From positions 47,537 through 111,536 of the forward strand of contig JAMKCH010035767.1 of NCBI GenBank assembly GCA_023653785.1: 64,000 nucleotides of DNA, given 5' to 3'. Of this stretch, positions 45,351 to 57,480 are shown one piece after another. The notes beneath the pieces were generated by a model. The model was not told the origin of the DNA, searched no databases, and saw nothing but the letters and a program-made list of their open reading frames with translations. The DNA is from Ophioderma brevispina. Taxonomy: Eukaryota > Echinodermata > Ophiuroidea > Amphilepidida > Ophiodermatidae. Numbering within the stretch: the stretch's first letter is position 1; each line of letters opens with the position of its first letter. The position numbers were made by a program, and so were the translations under genes.

Positions 45351-45352
45351 TA

Positions 45353-47667
45353 CACACCAACCCACACTATAAGTTTTCCAAAGTTTAGCTCATGTGAATT
45401 GTCTCATTGTATACATGTAAGTCAATTGTAGTTCCTTTATTTCAGTTGTACTGGGGAGAAGGCTAGGCGCTAATAAGGCTCGAATGTCTATACTTTTTAT
45501 TTACGTGGCCTTGCTGCAACGTTGCAACAATGTTACATTCATTCGAAATTATGATTAGGCCTATATATAGCCTACATAGACATTGCTTAATACATTTAAT
45601 AACTATTTTTTTCCTTGGTTAGTTTGGTAGGCTGTAATCTAAAAAATATTCGCCAGCTCTGGTCTAAATATTATTTTTATTTTTTTTGTATTAACCAGTA
45701 CATGAGTTAAAATACCATCATACAGTGTCATTGCAAAGCGACAAACAATTTTATGGTTCGCACAGTCACTACATTGTACAGTCATGAACAGTGCACTGCG
45801 TCAGTCACAGTCTCACGACATTCCACTCACCACCTCAACCATGACACAGTCACAGTGTGAGCAAGCCTGCTAAGTGTAATAGTACCAGCACTGACCATCT
45901 CATCAGACATTGCTACAAAAAAGGAAACTGGAATTATATTGCAAAATAAAATATGACATTCATAACAAATCATTCCATGATTTTGTGGAGCCTTCTGTCT
46001 TGCCGAATGCACGTCATGTATTCATCATGCCACTGCTCCATAACTGAGGGCACATATCCCCAGGAGATCAATATATAGGAAATACTGCTTTCCATACGCG
46101 CGTCTGACGGGCGCAGCCATTTTAAAATAGGTCGCCTTTTTCTGCTCTAATTTCGTCGTAGAGGCGTAGATTATTTTCTTATTGCATGCTTTGATGGTAG
46201 GTAATAAAAATACTTTTGATCTGATTGGATTGTACTCATGACATTCGATTATGCGTGAAACACGTTCTCTGAAAAGGCGGTGCGGGCGAGAAGGAGGTGC
46301 TGGGAATTTACCAGCACCCTCTTTTTTGCTACCAGAGTGATCCGATCTGCCGATTGATGCGCATGTGTCGTGAGGATCCGATACTTCATGTGTCTATTGA
46401 ATGGGAAAAGAAACATAAATCGCGAAAGCAAACGCACTGTCAGAGCCTGATTCCCTGTATCCCTGGCCAATATCAGCCTTGACATCTCATCGTTAGAGGG
46501 CAGGGTGCATGCAACTGTATCAGCAGCACTGCTGATTAAAAGGGAAACTCTGACTGAGGAGCAGTGAAAATATTCTGCTGGTTTGCCAGTCTTATGTTGC
46601 TAATGTCCCTAAAACAATATATCCAAAAATCAACTTTTGTAAAAGAATTACAGTTTTGGAATCTTACACACACATTCATTGATCATTTTGGGAAAATATA
46701 AAAAGGTTATACATATTTTTAAATAAACGAGCTTAAGGGTCAGCTCTTTCAAAATCAAGAAAAATAACAATATGTAATTATTTATTACATTTCTCAATTT
46801 GTGAGATTTAACGATAGACAAAGATTTCAAGAAAAAATGTTTTAAAATAAAAGATCTCAGAATTGGCAATTCTTTGGAAAAATTTGAGACACACTTCCTA
46901 GTAAAATGTGATGATTGTTTTGACATTTTTTTACACATAATAATCTGGTTATGTATTATATCTTAAAGAAAGCTTATGTTATTTTCTTTCATATAAAGTC
47001 ATTTGTATTTGTGAAATTTTTTCACCAAAATTCTGCATATGATCAAATGATAAAGAACTTTTCCACGTCACTTTTTAAGATTGACAGCGGTCAGAAATAC
47101 AGAGGAGACCTTAATGATCAATTTTAACATGGCTGGCAGCTCTGGAATTTGGGGTTGAGCGCAAAGCTTAACTAGAGCACGTGACCCAAATGGCCTCTCT
47201 TAACCTTAATTTAGAAATCTTGATATTCTTATGGAAGAATGATGATTATAACCAACTAACCCGGAAAGGTGATCTCGATACATAATATCTGTCATAAAAA
47301 ATACTCTTAAAGATAGATAGAAGGAGAGATGATGAGAGAGAGAGGAATATTTTGTAGCTATAATTTGTGCGTTAATTTTTTAAGGTTTTGTTCAATAAAT
47401 CCCAACCAAACAATTTAGTGGGTGTAAATACGTTCGTATAGAAGCCCATATTATGGGTATAGTGTAAAAGCCAAGTTCTTTTAATTCTATTTAAACAAGT
47501 TCTTCTAAAAACTGGCCGCCGATGGTATAGATGAGTGACATTTGTTATGTTTGTGGCGCCCCTTGTTGGTGTAAGAGAGAAAACTGGCAGGAGAAGCCCA
47601 TACTTTGCACAGGGAATTTAGTTTTCGCTCTACTTTGGTTTCAAATTAAATAATTACCCAGTAGACG
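45353..47667. other. No recognised gene
   Basis: Contains an 8-bp stem with a 7-base loop (GGTGCTGG...CCAGCACC, about 46298-46320) and a GATAGATAGAAGGAGAGATG-type purine tract near 47315-47350. Frames on both strands show no family. Confidence 0.35.
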
Positions 47668-48230
47668 CAGGTCACGTGGCATTGATTTATTTTCTTTTTC
47701 ACTCGAAAACAATGTGCAGCGCTGACCCTTCCAGTTGGTAAGAAAAGTTTGAAACAAAATCGGTTTTTGGGGCTCGTAACTACGTTGTTTCATTTACAAT
47801 ATTGCAGAGAAATGTTTATAAAAGTCTACTCAGACCTCAGATGGTTAATTATATATAATGATATTTTGGGGTGGAAAACCAAGGATGAAAAGTGAAAAAT
47901 CTGTGTTTAAATAATGCGTGGTCTTGACAAATTCAGGAGCCCCACTCATTTTAAAGTTGACCTAAAAAAGTCTGTGCACGTGAAGCTGTATATGTTGGAG
48001 GAAAGCGACGAAGACCCGGTTAGTCATAGATTGCCAGTTTGACATGAATACCCTATACTTAACATGGCGAAAAAAATCACTGATTGACACCGTTTTCTAT
48101 GTGGGGAATCAAAACAAAGGAGCAAGGACGCGTGTCTTTTTGTGTTTGTGCAAATCCATTTCCTTTGACCGCGTCAACAATTTCTACCGGTTATCACTTG
48201 TGTCAATGTACCTCAGACGGACTGATACCA
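47668..48230. mobile_element. Second copy of MITE-like family B
   Basis: Aligns over its length with 8248-8847 in the same orientation (CAGCGCTGACC, TAATGCGTGGTCTTGACAAA, AGCAAGGACGCGTGTCTTTT, TTTGTGCAAATCCAT), but lacks about 28 bp present at 8559-8587. Ends carry the same GCAGGTCAC / inverse CTCAG-type blocks, and TACC lies at both outer edges. Sharing defined ends at two sites supports a mobile unit. Confidence 0.75.
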
Positions 48231-50439
48231 ACACATTCATATTAAGCTTTTTTTTTTTGGGCTTTGGCTAATGCTACATTGCATATTGTAACCGATTAGA
48301 TCAAGAAGGTTTTCTGCAAGTAATTTATGACCAGAGATTTTTATGTGGGTCTGTCATTGAACGACTGTAATACTTTGCCTGCCAGAACACAACAGAGGGC
48401 GTCCTGAATGTCAATATGTGAATCATAGGTCAATTCATCTATAGAGAAAATATGACATGGGTGCCAACAAGAGATTTCACAAATCAGGTGCCCTTAAAAA
48501 ATATGAAAGTACTGATTTGGCCCTGATGTGAAGCCTTTCATCAAAACATCCCCCTCAAGATTAAGCTGAGAAAGTGTTTATTTGGTACAAAATTGTGACA
48601 TTTTCAATTGCATATGGAGCAACTATGAAATCAGCCTGTTGTATATGGAAATAAATGCAACTGAAAATCATTTTTTTCCCTTTTAAGACCTTTCTGTAGC
48701 CAAATACAAGGTAAGCATATCATTGGAGTGTATAAGTATATTGATAATACTATTTATGACACAATATTTGGGGCCTCAAAAATCTGTAGCATTTATTAGA
48801 TTTTTATTTATAATTACGAATGGTTATGGTTTACCTGAATAGACAGGGATAAAGAGAAATGAGAATTGTTTTCTGCGGTATATTTATTGTTTTGAGAAAA
48901 TACTGTCCAAAATATAATTTTATATTATTTTTTGCATTCATTGTTATGTATGAACTATGGGGTGTATCACCACTGAAAATATTGCATTTTCTTCGTCTTA
49001 AAGGGCAATGGACACGGATGAGTGACTTTTCTTAATTTCTTACATTCGACCTCAAACAGTATCCTGATCATACGCAACCACAGATATTTCTAAAAGTGAA
49101 CATCGGGAAAGTGTTAAATTGTCAAGGATAAATAGACCAAACTGACAGGCCCTGCTCCTGTTTCGCGAAACGAGTATCAGAGCTGGAGTTGGATTTGACC
49201 CCGTTTAATGACGTCAGAGTAAACAAGTTGTAAACACAGACTCATGCACACGTGGGCGCCCGGGCGTGGGCTTACCGCACACTCTGGTCTATCCTGTCGG
49301 TTTCTTTGTCTGAAAACTTAAAGCTATTTTGTTTGATTCTCCTGTCGGTTTTACGGTCGCCGATGGTGCATCCGTCGACAATACAGCGCATTATTATCGT
49401 TAATTTTAAGCACCAAATCAAGAAAAATTATGCCTTATGATACAAACAAGTACGACGCATATACGAGGAAGTCAACTGTGTAGTAATGCAAGAAAACTGG
49501 GCCACGCGCACGTCCGGTCCACGATCGACGATCATGACGCGTATCGAGTATTTGTTACTCGGAAGTCACTTCTGGGTCAGCTTGCCAGCGCGATAATCAT
49601 TTCTTTTGGATTCCTTTTGAAAGCGGGTCCAAAAACATGATATTATGCCCAATTTTTATCAAATATACGGGTTTCTCATTTACGCTTCATGCAGATTTTA
49701 CGTTGATACCAATACATACTATGAATGAAACAATTTTTGGTGGTATTAGAAGTTGTTTAAAGATGTCCATGGACCTTAAGTTTCATCTATATTCTGTCAT
49801 TACATGTTTTTCTAATAAACAAAGGGCCAATCGGTAAGCAATTTGTGACTAGAAACCCTTAATTCTTATTGAAAAAAATTGGCATTTCAATTTCAACAAC
49901 GGAGATACGATGGATATCAACGGAAAAAAACAACACAGGTAGGCCTTGAGCAGTACGTTAGCGTCGATTCAGGGCCCGAGTCAGGGGTGTCATTTCGATT
50001 TTCGTTCAAGGTGGGTGTGCGTATTCACACAGTGCGAACGAACGCATACATTGGTCAGTGAGCGAGTTGTTAGTATAGTTACGCGCATACCGTTGCGCTT
50101 GCCATGCCTCGGTTAGCGGCCTCATGCTTACGGGGTAGCGAGCGCGCACCGGGTAATTCCCGTTTCATAGCAACGACCGCGGACGTAGCCTCTCTGCCAC
50201 AGTTTGAAGGGTACTAAGCATAAAGGTAAACACAAACCCCATAATAACTTTAAGAAAAAAAAATATGAGTTTTTAAAATTTTTAAAATACCGCGAAATTT
50301 CCTAAAATCTGTATTAAAATCACAGAAAAAACATAAGTGTACAGAAATTCAAATAAAAATAAGAATTAATACTATTTTACAAGTATTTTACTTCTCTCTT
50401 GACTCGAAAGAAGACGTTGTTTCGCTCTCCTCTCTAATA
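48231..50439. other. No recognised gene; possible MITE 48996-49780
   Basis: TTAAAGGGCAATGGACAC at about 48999 and TGTCCATGGACCTTAA at about 49764 are partly inverse to each other and could be ends of an element, but the interior arms do not match. A GC- and CG-rich stretch lies at about 50030-50180. Frames at 49252-49837 show no family. Confidence 0.3.
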
Positions 50440-50466
50440 TGCCTCGATGGCTCGCCCATCGAGGCA
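50440..50466. other. Strong short hairpin
   Basis: TGCCTCGATGG and CCATCGAGGCA pair perfectly (11 bp) around a 5-base loop, followed by a run of A. It lies just beyond the 3' end of the - strand LINE. Function unknown. Confidence 0.8.
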
Positions 50467-50539
50467 ACAAAAAACAAAGACAGTTTGTATGTGATGAAGT
50501 TTTAAACACTTTTGTTGCGGCGAATTCGATCCTAGCCAA

Positions 50540-52140
50540 CTAATTGCCTCAAGTTTCGAAGCGATTTACGACGTGGTTATCTCTAAGTAATCATATCGTT
50601 CGTATAGTGCAGTCAAAATCACAGTGGAAGATCCGTTTTATCCAGATGATAGTTTCATCATCCAGGTTGATAGGCATGGAATTCCTCTTGGGGACTTGTA
50701 GACTCACAGTCATCTATGATGTGGCTAATGGTTTTGGTCTCCACAAATCGCAGTTTGGTGATGGGTCTACTCCGATCTTGTGAAGAACGTTCTTTGTACG
50801 ACCACGCCAGTTATGAGTCTGTTGAGGTTGACCCATGCTGTCCTATTCAAGGTCACAGCCTTTGATCTTGCTAGATGGGCTGTCAACAAACTGCTTTAGG
50901 TTCCAAGTAGAGGATGACCATTACTCATACAATCTGGTCATTGATCCAGATGATCGATAGGGATACTGTGACTGCAGTGTCATGGATTGGTATAGCACAG
51001 TGATTACGTGGATTCTCTGATCTCACAAGAGGTTGTGGTAGGGATAGGCTACCAGTCTTCCATCACTTCTTGGCGAGTTGATCGTCTGTGAAGGTTCTCC
51101 TTAACGTGTGCAGGAGCTATGCCGACGAATTGGAGGGATTCTACAGCCGTCGACAAAAGGCAAACACTACAAAGTCTCATGCTCATTCAGAACGACACAA
51201 TTTGTGTGAATGTACGCTGGGACTCCATACTGGTTGGCAGCGTATTCAGCGGTTGGAGTATGCCAAGGCAACATGAGTATTGTTAAGGGGGTCAAAGGAT
51301 GCACCCCATCCAGTCCTGGTGCAGCGTATTCAGCGGTGGAGTATGCCAAGCAAACAGTTGATGTATGTAAGGTGTCAACGGATGCACCCCATCCAGTTCT
51401 GCAAGCCTTCTGAGGAGGTTGACACGAGACTGCGTCTGGCCGACTGCATTGGTCCCAGGTGTGGTGTTGAAAGTAAGGCTGCGGTACATGTGACGCCAAA
51501 AGGTATCTGTGTGGGCATGTGAAGTTTTTCTCCATCTGGGTGATGTTTAGTTCTCGTTTGGTGCATCGTTTTGCAAGGTGGAAAAAAGAGCTGACGGTCT
51601 TGGGTTTGGTGAGTTTCAAGTGCCATCGGTTTGGAAGATATTGGTTACTGTGATTGATTAGGTCTTTATGCAACACTGTTTATAAGGACTCAAAGCAATC
51701 AGCAGCTAATCCAAGTGTCGTGTCGTTTGCGTAGGAGTACTGCGAGCAAAAAACATTCTCCCTTTGGCATATTGAGGTAGATGTTGAAGTAGACTGGATG
51801 CCAGGACAGAACATTGTGGGACACCCTTCCGAAGTTTGCGCTTTCTACTACGTTGCCCATTTGATGCCTCCACTGACGAAAGATCCTGTCTTGGATGAGA
51901 GCATATGAACTTACCAAGTTGACATCAGGGAAGATTTGAAGAGCTTGAGGTAGAGACTCGGGCCAGACTGTATCGTTCGCAGCAGTTAGGTCTATGAGAC
52001 TGCTCCAAACTTATGCTTCTTCTGGAAGGCTGTCTCGAGGTCATTAACTAGTCTTGCGATCTGTCAGTTGTTGATGTAACTCTTCAAAATCCAGCTTGGG
52101 TGCGGGTTAGATTTGCCTTGACCGTATCATGATCCTGCCG
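50540..52140 (-). pseudogene. LINE reverse transcriptase, C-terminal half
   Basis: Continuation of the LINE at 61127-62655, read on -. It opens with KANLTRTQAGF, then a DLTAANDTVW motif (RT motif A region), RIFRQWRHQMGN, and a degraded 'GVPQG...LFNIYLNDMP' region (WHPVYFNIYLNMPKGE). Next are YLPNRWHLKLTKPKT with VSSFFHL, then CRTGWGASVDTLHTSTVCLA with YSTAEYAAP, and finally LNRLITGVV and a CDLW...ISHIIDDCE-type Cys/His tail. The order is that of Jockey-like LINE polyproteins, the enzyme that copies element RNA at nicked DNA. The FADD catalytic box is not readable. The longest single frame is 169 codons (51676-51167). Confidence 0.8.
51237..51405 (-). repeat. In-frame ~84-bp duplication inside the LINE RT
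   Basis: GCAGCGTATTCAGCGG-TGG (with AGTATGCCAAG) occurs at about 51238 and again at about 51322, and GGATGCACCCCATCCAGT follows each at about 51296 and 51383. The duplication repeats the STAEYAA segment of the LINE protein without closing the frame. Confidence 0.8.
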
Positions 52141-53055
52141 CCAGCTAACACTTTTTAACGTTCCAGAAACGTTTCAAAACGTTTAAGTTTGGGACGGAAA
52201 CGTTTCAATGATGAAAAACTTTTGGCAACGTAAAAGGTAGACACTTTTTTCGTTCTAGAACCGTTTTACAAGAACGATTTGAAACGTCCTTGAACGTTAC
52301 CAAAACGTTCCGAAACCTGGTCGGAAACGGCATTGGTTTCAAAACGTTGAGGAGGAGGCAAGGAAACGTTTGGAAGCGTTTTCAAACGGTTTCTACAAAC
52401 GTTCCGTAACGGTGCTATAACATACATTTTTCTGGTTGCCAGCACATTGGAAAAGTGCTTCTACAAAGTTTGTATATAAGCACACTTTTTTCGGGTTGCC
52501 AGAAAACCGTTTGTATGCCAAGAATGTTTGTTAGTTCCGCCAACCTCTGCCTACGTTTGAACATGTTTATTTGTCCAGGATTTTGTATTTGTAAACATAG
52601 GTTTTTCCAAAAAATCGATATGAAATAATTTTATTATATTCCATTAATGTAATATATAGCGTTGGCCAAAGAGTAGGCCTACATAAAATAAGCAGTTTGT
52701 GCTTTGGTCGTGTTATAACATCTAGGTTAAATTTCTTTGAAGGTGGTAATGAGCAAGGAACATGTTATGTGATATTAGTTGATGTTTTGATTAGGCCTAT
52801 TTTAGAATTTGTGAGAAAAAATGGGATATGGATGTTGCTATGTCAGCTGTGGTGGGTCGTCTGAATGTATGATAAGTAGAAAGAATGATATAAAACCTAC
52901 CGGTAGTTTCAAAATACTACCTTCTTCCCTTATTAATGAGCTGAGCTTGCTGAATACGAATGGTTATACGAGTGTTTAACAGTGTCCAAGCGTGTTGTTG
53001 AAATATGCAAGGGCAATAGGACCATGTTACCACGGGCGCAGGAATCATATGTATC

Positions 53056-53291
53056 TGTAGTGTATTGTTGTCAGATTTGAATAGGCGCTACCGAAGTAGG
53101 TATGCTATTTGTATAATGGCAACCCAATATTGGCTGCTTAGGATTGGCGCTTAAGAGCAGCCAGGGGCTCGAGGAGGTGAGAGATATGATAATGGTGGCC
53201 TCAGTAATTAAAACACGCTTGTGTACACGGTCTTTGATCTGATTATATTCACTGTCTAGACTCGATAGTAGGAAACCACGTTATTGGGACA
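53056..53291 (+). repeat. 5' LTR
   Basis: Starts TGTAGTGTATTGTTGTCAGA and ends ...GGGACA immediately before the primer site. Aligns over its whole length to 59956-60179, including TGGCAAC, GGATTGGCG, TTAAGAGCAGCC, AACACGCTTG, and ACTGTCTAGACTCGATAGTA. The two LTRs differ by many small indels, so the insertion is not young, or the sequence is noisy. Confidence 0.9.
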
Positions 53292-53300
53292 TGGTGTCAG
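53292..53300 (+). promoter_or_regulatory. Candidate primer-binding site
   Basis: TGGTGTCAG directly follows the 5' LTR. It would pair with a tRNA 3' end CTGACACCA, as in leucine tRNAs; the pairing is short and the tRNA identity is inferred. Confidence 0.5.
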
Positions 53301-55190
53301 TCCTCCAAGGATATGTAACAGTGAATTTAAGAGCATATTACACGAGGTTACCGTTACAGAGTGGTTGAGACTGAGTACGTGTGCGTAACTCGCATCAACA
53401 GTTCGTCGCTGGAAACCGAAGCCAAGCTCAAGTCTGAACTGGTGTGCCTCAAGGAGCCGGGGTAAATAAAGGACTATAAAAGTACACTTAAGGGGTAGTG
53501 TCAACCTGGTGCTTTTGGTTTTTACACCGATTTCTGATTTTGCACCCAGTAAACATAAAAAACTGTGCTTTCTATAGTTAACAACAAAGGTTATCCATGC
53601 AGGACCAATCTTGAAGCTGTATTTTTGCCGATTTTTGTTTTTAAAACAGCTTATTTGACCATTTAAAGTCACAAAAAACGCTTGATCTAAACGGCGGAAT
53701 TAAGCACATATCACGCCGTCAGGCGCACGGCGCACCAACGCGTTCGCGCGGTGAATATTTGCCTGCGTATGAAGCGTGCGCGGTTTAAGTACTTTGCGCG
53801 AAGCATCTGGAAAAAAAAAACAAAAATATATTTGAAAAGGTAAACATTTAAAAAAGGGGAAATTAAAAAAAAAGATGAAATTTCAATTTCTTCTAATTTC
53901 TGGATTTAGAGACAAAACTATGTTGATTCAATAGTGCATAAGGATGTATTTGATTCATTGCCACAACAACTCAATTTTGAAGTCAAAGAAAAGATTAAAG
54001 TTTTTTTTTTTTTAAATGAGAAAGACACAGCTTGAAATGGCTGATGAAAAGTCACTTTTTACTTAAAACCATGGATTTTCTCAAGTGCAATTTCGCAAAA
54101 ATTTGGAAACTTTTAGACAAGATAACTTCAAAAATACCGAAGTAAAAGGTAAGGGGTAAGTTTCCTACGATAGCAATTGGTCTTCTCCAGGGAAGGGTTT
54201 ATCAATTTTTCATTTTTTCGATTCTAATTAAAGATATTCTCCAATAATAACACAAATTGTGGAAAACGAAAAGTTAAAAAAGTCACACTTGTTTGGACCT
54301 TTTCCCTTATATTTCGAAAGTAAGTCTATTGTAAAAAAAAAAAAAAACGTCACTAGACAAATTTGTCTTGTTTCTAAAAAATAACATAAGAAATCATGAA
54401 AATTCAAAAAATTCAATTGTTTGTTATGCTGTCTGAAATTTTGGGGCAGGGCAAAATCGTTTTGTGTTTTTTAGATTTTTCTCCAATACGGCACGTTTAC
54501 ATTAATTATTATATCTTATCTGATGCCATTCATCGGGTTCCATCGTCCCAATTTTCTTTCTAGAAATGTTATAATTTTATATACAATAATCAAATATTTG
54601 CAAAGTTAACAAAACAAAATAGCTACTCGGGAAAATCAAGGTTCAACCTGCTTAAGAGCAGAAAATAGTGTGTATTCCATAACATGAGAGAATTATGTGT
54701 TAGAATATTGTGCATTTACTACTGTAAGCTGTACTCACAAGTTTGTAGGCCTGAGTGAGAGAGTACAACGTAGTAGCGTCGGTAACTAACCAGAGTAACT
54801 TTGCCCGACCTTGTTAAATCCGGGAACTTGTGGCATAACTTCCCATGATACGCGGGAGTTGCAACGGACGAGCGCGGCGCTGTTCATACCCACAGCTGTA
54901 AATCGCAGAAAATACTACCAGATAATTGATTGACCGTGTTGATAACTTTCTGATACGCGCTATTACGCCCGTGTGACTTCCTCTGTGGATCGAGTAGTGA
55001 GGGAGTTAGCACTTGATAGCGTGTAGAAAAAAAAAAAAAAAGAAAAGTGTAAACCATTAAATCTGTGGTTGGCCTCTCTGGTGGATTGAGTAGCTGGAGG
55101 GGTTAACACTAATGTAAAAATCATGGATTTCCAAATACCAGCCCACCCACAATGAATTGCAAGGGAATTACAGAGATACATGGAAACCAA
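53301..55190. other. Leader region of the LTR element
   Basis: AT-rich, about 1.9 kb, no recognised protein. A partial duplication of about 50 bp (GTGGAT(C/T)GAGTAG(T/C) ... GGGAGTTA/GGGGTTAACACT) occurs at about 54988 and 55080. A T run at about 54001-54013 and A runs at 54331 and 55026 are present. A separate insertion within the leader is possible. Confidence 0.35.
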
Positions 55191-55900
55191 TTTAAAGAAT
55201 CTTATGAAGATTCGTTACAGTACAGAAGGTTACAACAAAAGAGGGTTGCAAGATTCAAGTTGCTATGCTCAAGACCTTGATGGGAGCAGATTGTAGGAAA
55301 ATACTGAAGGTCTTAAACTTTCTGATTGATGAAAAGTTGGGATGTTAAGGAGGTCTTAAAGGCTCTCGATGACCATTTTATTGTAAAGCACACTGCGTTA
55401 TTGGCAGATACCGTTTATGTCAAGCAAGTCAACAGCCCAAAGAATCGATAGAGCATACAGTTGGATCGTTTTGAGACATTAGCATCAACGGCAAGTTCGG
55501 AGATCCGAATAGAAGAAAGAAAATGATTCAGAGATCGTTGGTGTTGGGTGTCGAGGAAAATTAGTGCATTCGGGCAAGATTATAGACAGGAGGAAGGCAG
55601 CTCTCTGAAGACTGGCTATAGATGAAAATCAGAGTGAGTGAAAAACTACCATCGTCAGTTAAAGGCCATATCGGGAGGCAATGAACATGAGGTAAATTAT
55701 ACCAGAAATACCAGAAACAAACGAGAAAAAGGCAAGTCACAGACGAAACGAAGCACCCACGAAGCAACTAAAGTGGTAAATTTTGTGGCTATACCCATGT
55801 GAAAGACAAGAAACTGTGCCATGCTTATGGAAAGACCATGTAGCAAATGTCATAGACTACATCACTTCAGCAGCGTTTGTCTCAACCAGAAGTCTGCTGT
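55191..55900 (+). pseudogene. gag: gag of the LTR element (capsid remnant and zinc knuckle)
   Basis: The retrotransposon structural protein that packages element RNA. The capsid-like part reads EVLKALDDHFIVKHTALLAD, then RFETLASTASSEIRI and FGQDYRQEEGSS in shifting frames, comparable to 'L..yF.p..n...er..F' regions of Gypsy Gag. A perfect CX2CX4HX4C zinc knuckle follows at 55839-55880 (CSKCHRLHHFSSVC, preceded by AYGK), which binds nucleic acid. Several frameshifts and stops; non-functional as written. Confidence 0.75.
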
Positions 55901-56440
55901 AAAGTATGTAGAGGAAAGAGAGAAAAGCAGGATCCGAAATGTCGTCATCATCCGTCACACGAGTATGAAGATCTCAAATTGGTAGAACGAATGAGGACCT
56001 TTTATGTCACACAGGGGGAAAAGACGCCAAGTTACTTGCAACCATGGGTAATGGGAGAGGTGGCTCAGTAAGGATGTGCAACTGAGGAGTCTTTAGAGAT
56101 AGACACCGGCGCCAACGGTGACATAATAACAAAAGCGGTCTGCAACGGATACAGAACAAGTTAGAGAAAACCAATAAGTTGAGAATGTATGATGGCACCA
56201 TCATGACTCCACTGAGCAAAAGCAAAGATAAAGATAAAAGAATCCAAGATGGAAAGAAAAGAAGTACAAAATGGACTTGTCGTAGTAGATGACGCCAATT
56301 GCCAACCATAATTGCCGAAACAGCTCTTGCAAATGACCTTGTAAAGGTTCCAGGAGGAGAAAATTCATGTCAGTAAAACCACGGTCCCTCCCCCCCTCCC
56401 CCCCCCCCAATGAGGTGATGAAGCCGCATCACAGTAGAAG
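55901..56440 (+). pseudogene. Aspartic protease of the LTR element
   Basis: LEIDTGANGDIITKAV at about 56090-56140 carries the D-T-G-A active-site motif of retroviral-type proteases, which cleave the Gag-Pol precursor. KLRMYDGTIMTPLSKSK follows, resembling the 'sYxGxxixxxG' flap-side strand. The downstream frame breaks before the RT start; a C run at about 56393-56408 lies in this gap. Confidence 0.75.
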
Positions 56441-57480
56441 ACTTGAGGAATGAATTCATGAAGTCGTTGAATGCACTGGATTGCTTTGAAGGCAAATACA
56501 CATTCATCTGGACACCACCGTCAAACAGTAGTGGTTTACACCCACCTCGTAAGGTGCCGTCGCCCTTCAGGATCAGACTGAAGTCGTCGCTTGATGAGAT
56601 GGAAGCACAAGGGACTTTATTGCAAAAAGTTACGGAGCCCCCTCCTGGGTCTCCAGTCTAGTCCTAGTGAATAGAGGGGATAAGCTCAGAATCTGCTTGG
56701 ACCCGAAGGGACTTGAATACAGTATTCAATATGCCACTATCCAATGGCCAACCATAGAAGAATCTACCGGATAGTGCACAATTGCTAAGCATATTTAGTG
56801 TACTAGATGCTACGTACACGGCTTTCTTTGCATGTTGAAATTGGATGAGAGGTTGACTAATCTGACAGTTTCACACACCTGATGGTCGGTATTGTTGAAA
56901 AGAATGCAATTCGGCTTGCAGTGCACCAGAAGAGTACCAAAGCGACAAGACCAGAGCCTAGTAAGGCCTACACGGTGTCAAGTCAGTCGCGGATGACATT
57001 TAAGTATATGGTATAAAAAAGGGAAACAATTCAAGATGCCATCCTGGACCATAATGAGAATCTAAAATCCCTGATGAAGAGGTGACACAGAAAGGGCTAA
57101 GATCAAAAACAGGAAAGCCAAAATAGGTAGAAGAATGTGAATTTAGGGACACCCCATTTCAAAGTGAGGGTTTGAAACCAGACAGTTGACAAAGTAAAAG
57201 CAGTGAAAAACATGCCAGCCCCACAAAAAGAAACGATTGTAAGACGTTTCTTGGGATTGTGAACTACCCTCAGGAAGTTCACTACCAGGGCTGGTGACAT
57301 GTTGTGAGCCGCTCGGAGATGACTACTCAAGATGTGGAGTAGTGGTGTGGCTAGAGCACATGAAGAAGCAATGAACAAGATCAAGGATGCAGTAACCAGT
57401 TGACCCAGTTCTACAGTACTTTGACCCGAGAAAGAGTTATTTTGCAAGCTGATGCATATGAAAAAGGATTAGGTGCTGCA
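56441..57480 (+). pseudogene. pol: Reverse transcriptase and RNase H of the LTR element
   Basis: Copies element RNA into DNA. Recognised in order: FRIRLKSSLDEMEAQGTLLQ with KVTEP; LVLVNRGDKLRICLDPKGLE (motif 2 region); FSVLDATYTAFF and LKLDE (motif A, catalytic Asp); a QFGLQ/SAPEEYQ region; VKSVADDI followed by a stop and VYG (motif C with the catalytic Asp pair, V-A-D-D); and ILQADAYEKGLGAA near 57436-57480, the first RNase H strand (D-A-S-x-x-G-x-G-A type). Multiple stops and shifts separate these segments. Confidence 0.85.

Noticed and set aside
46298..46320. Histone-type 3' stem-loop
   Set aside because: The stem sequence and loop do not match the conserved histone hairpin, and no histone gene is nearby.
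48996..49780. MITE with TTAAAGGGCAATGGACAC ends
   Set aside because: The two ends match only partly and the sequences inside them are not inverted; listed only as a possibility.
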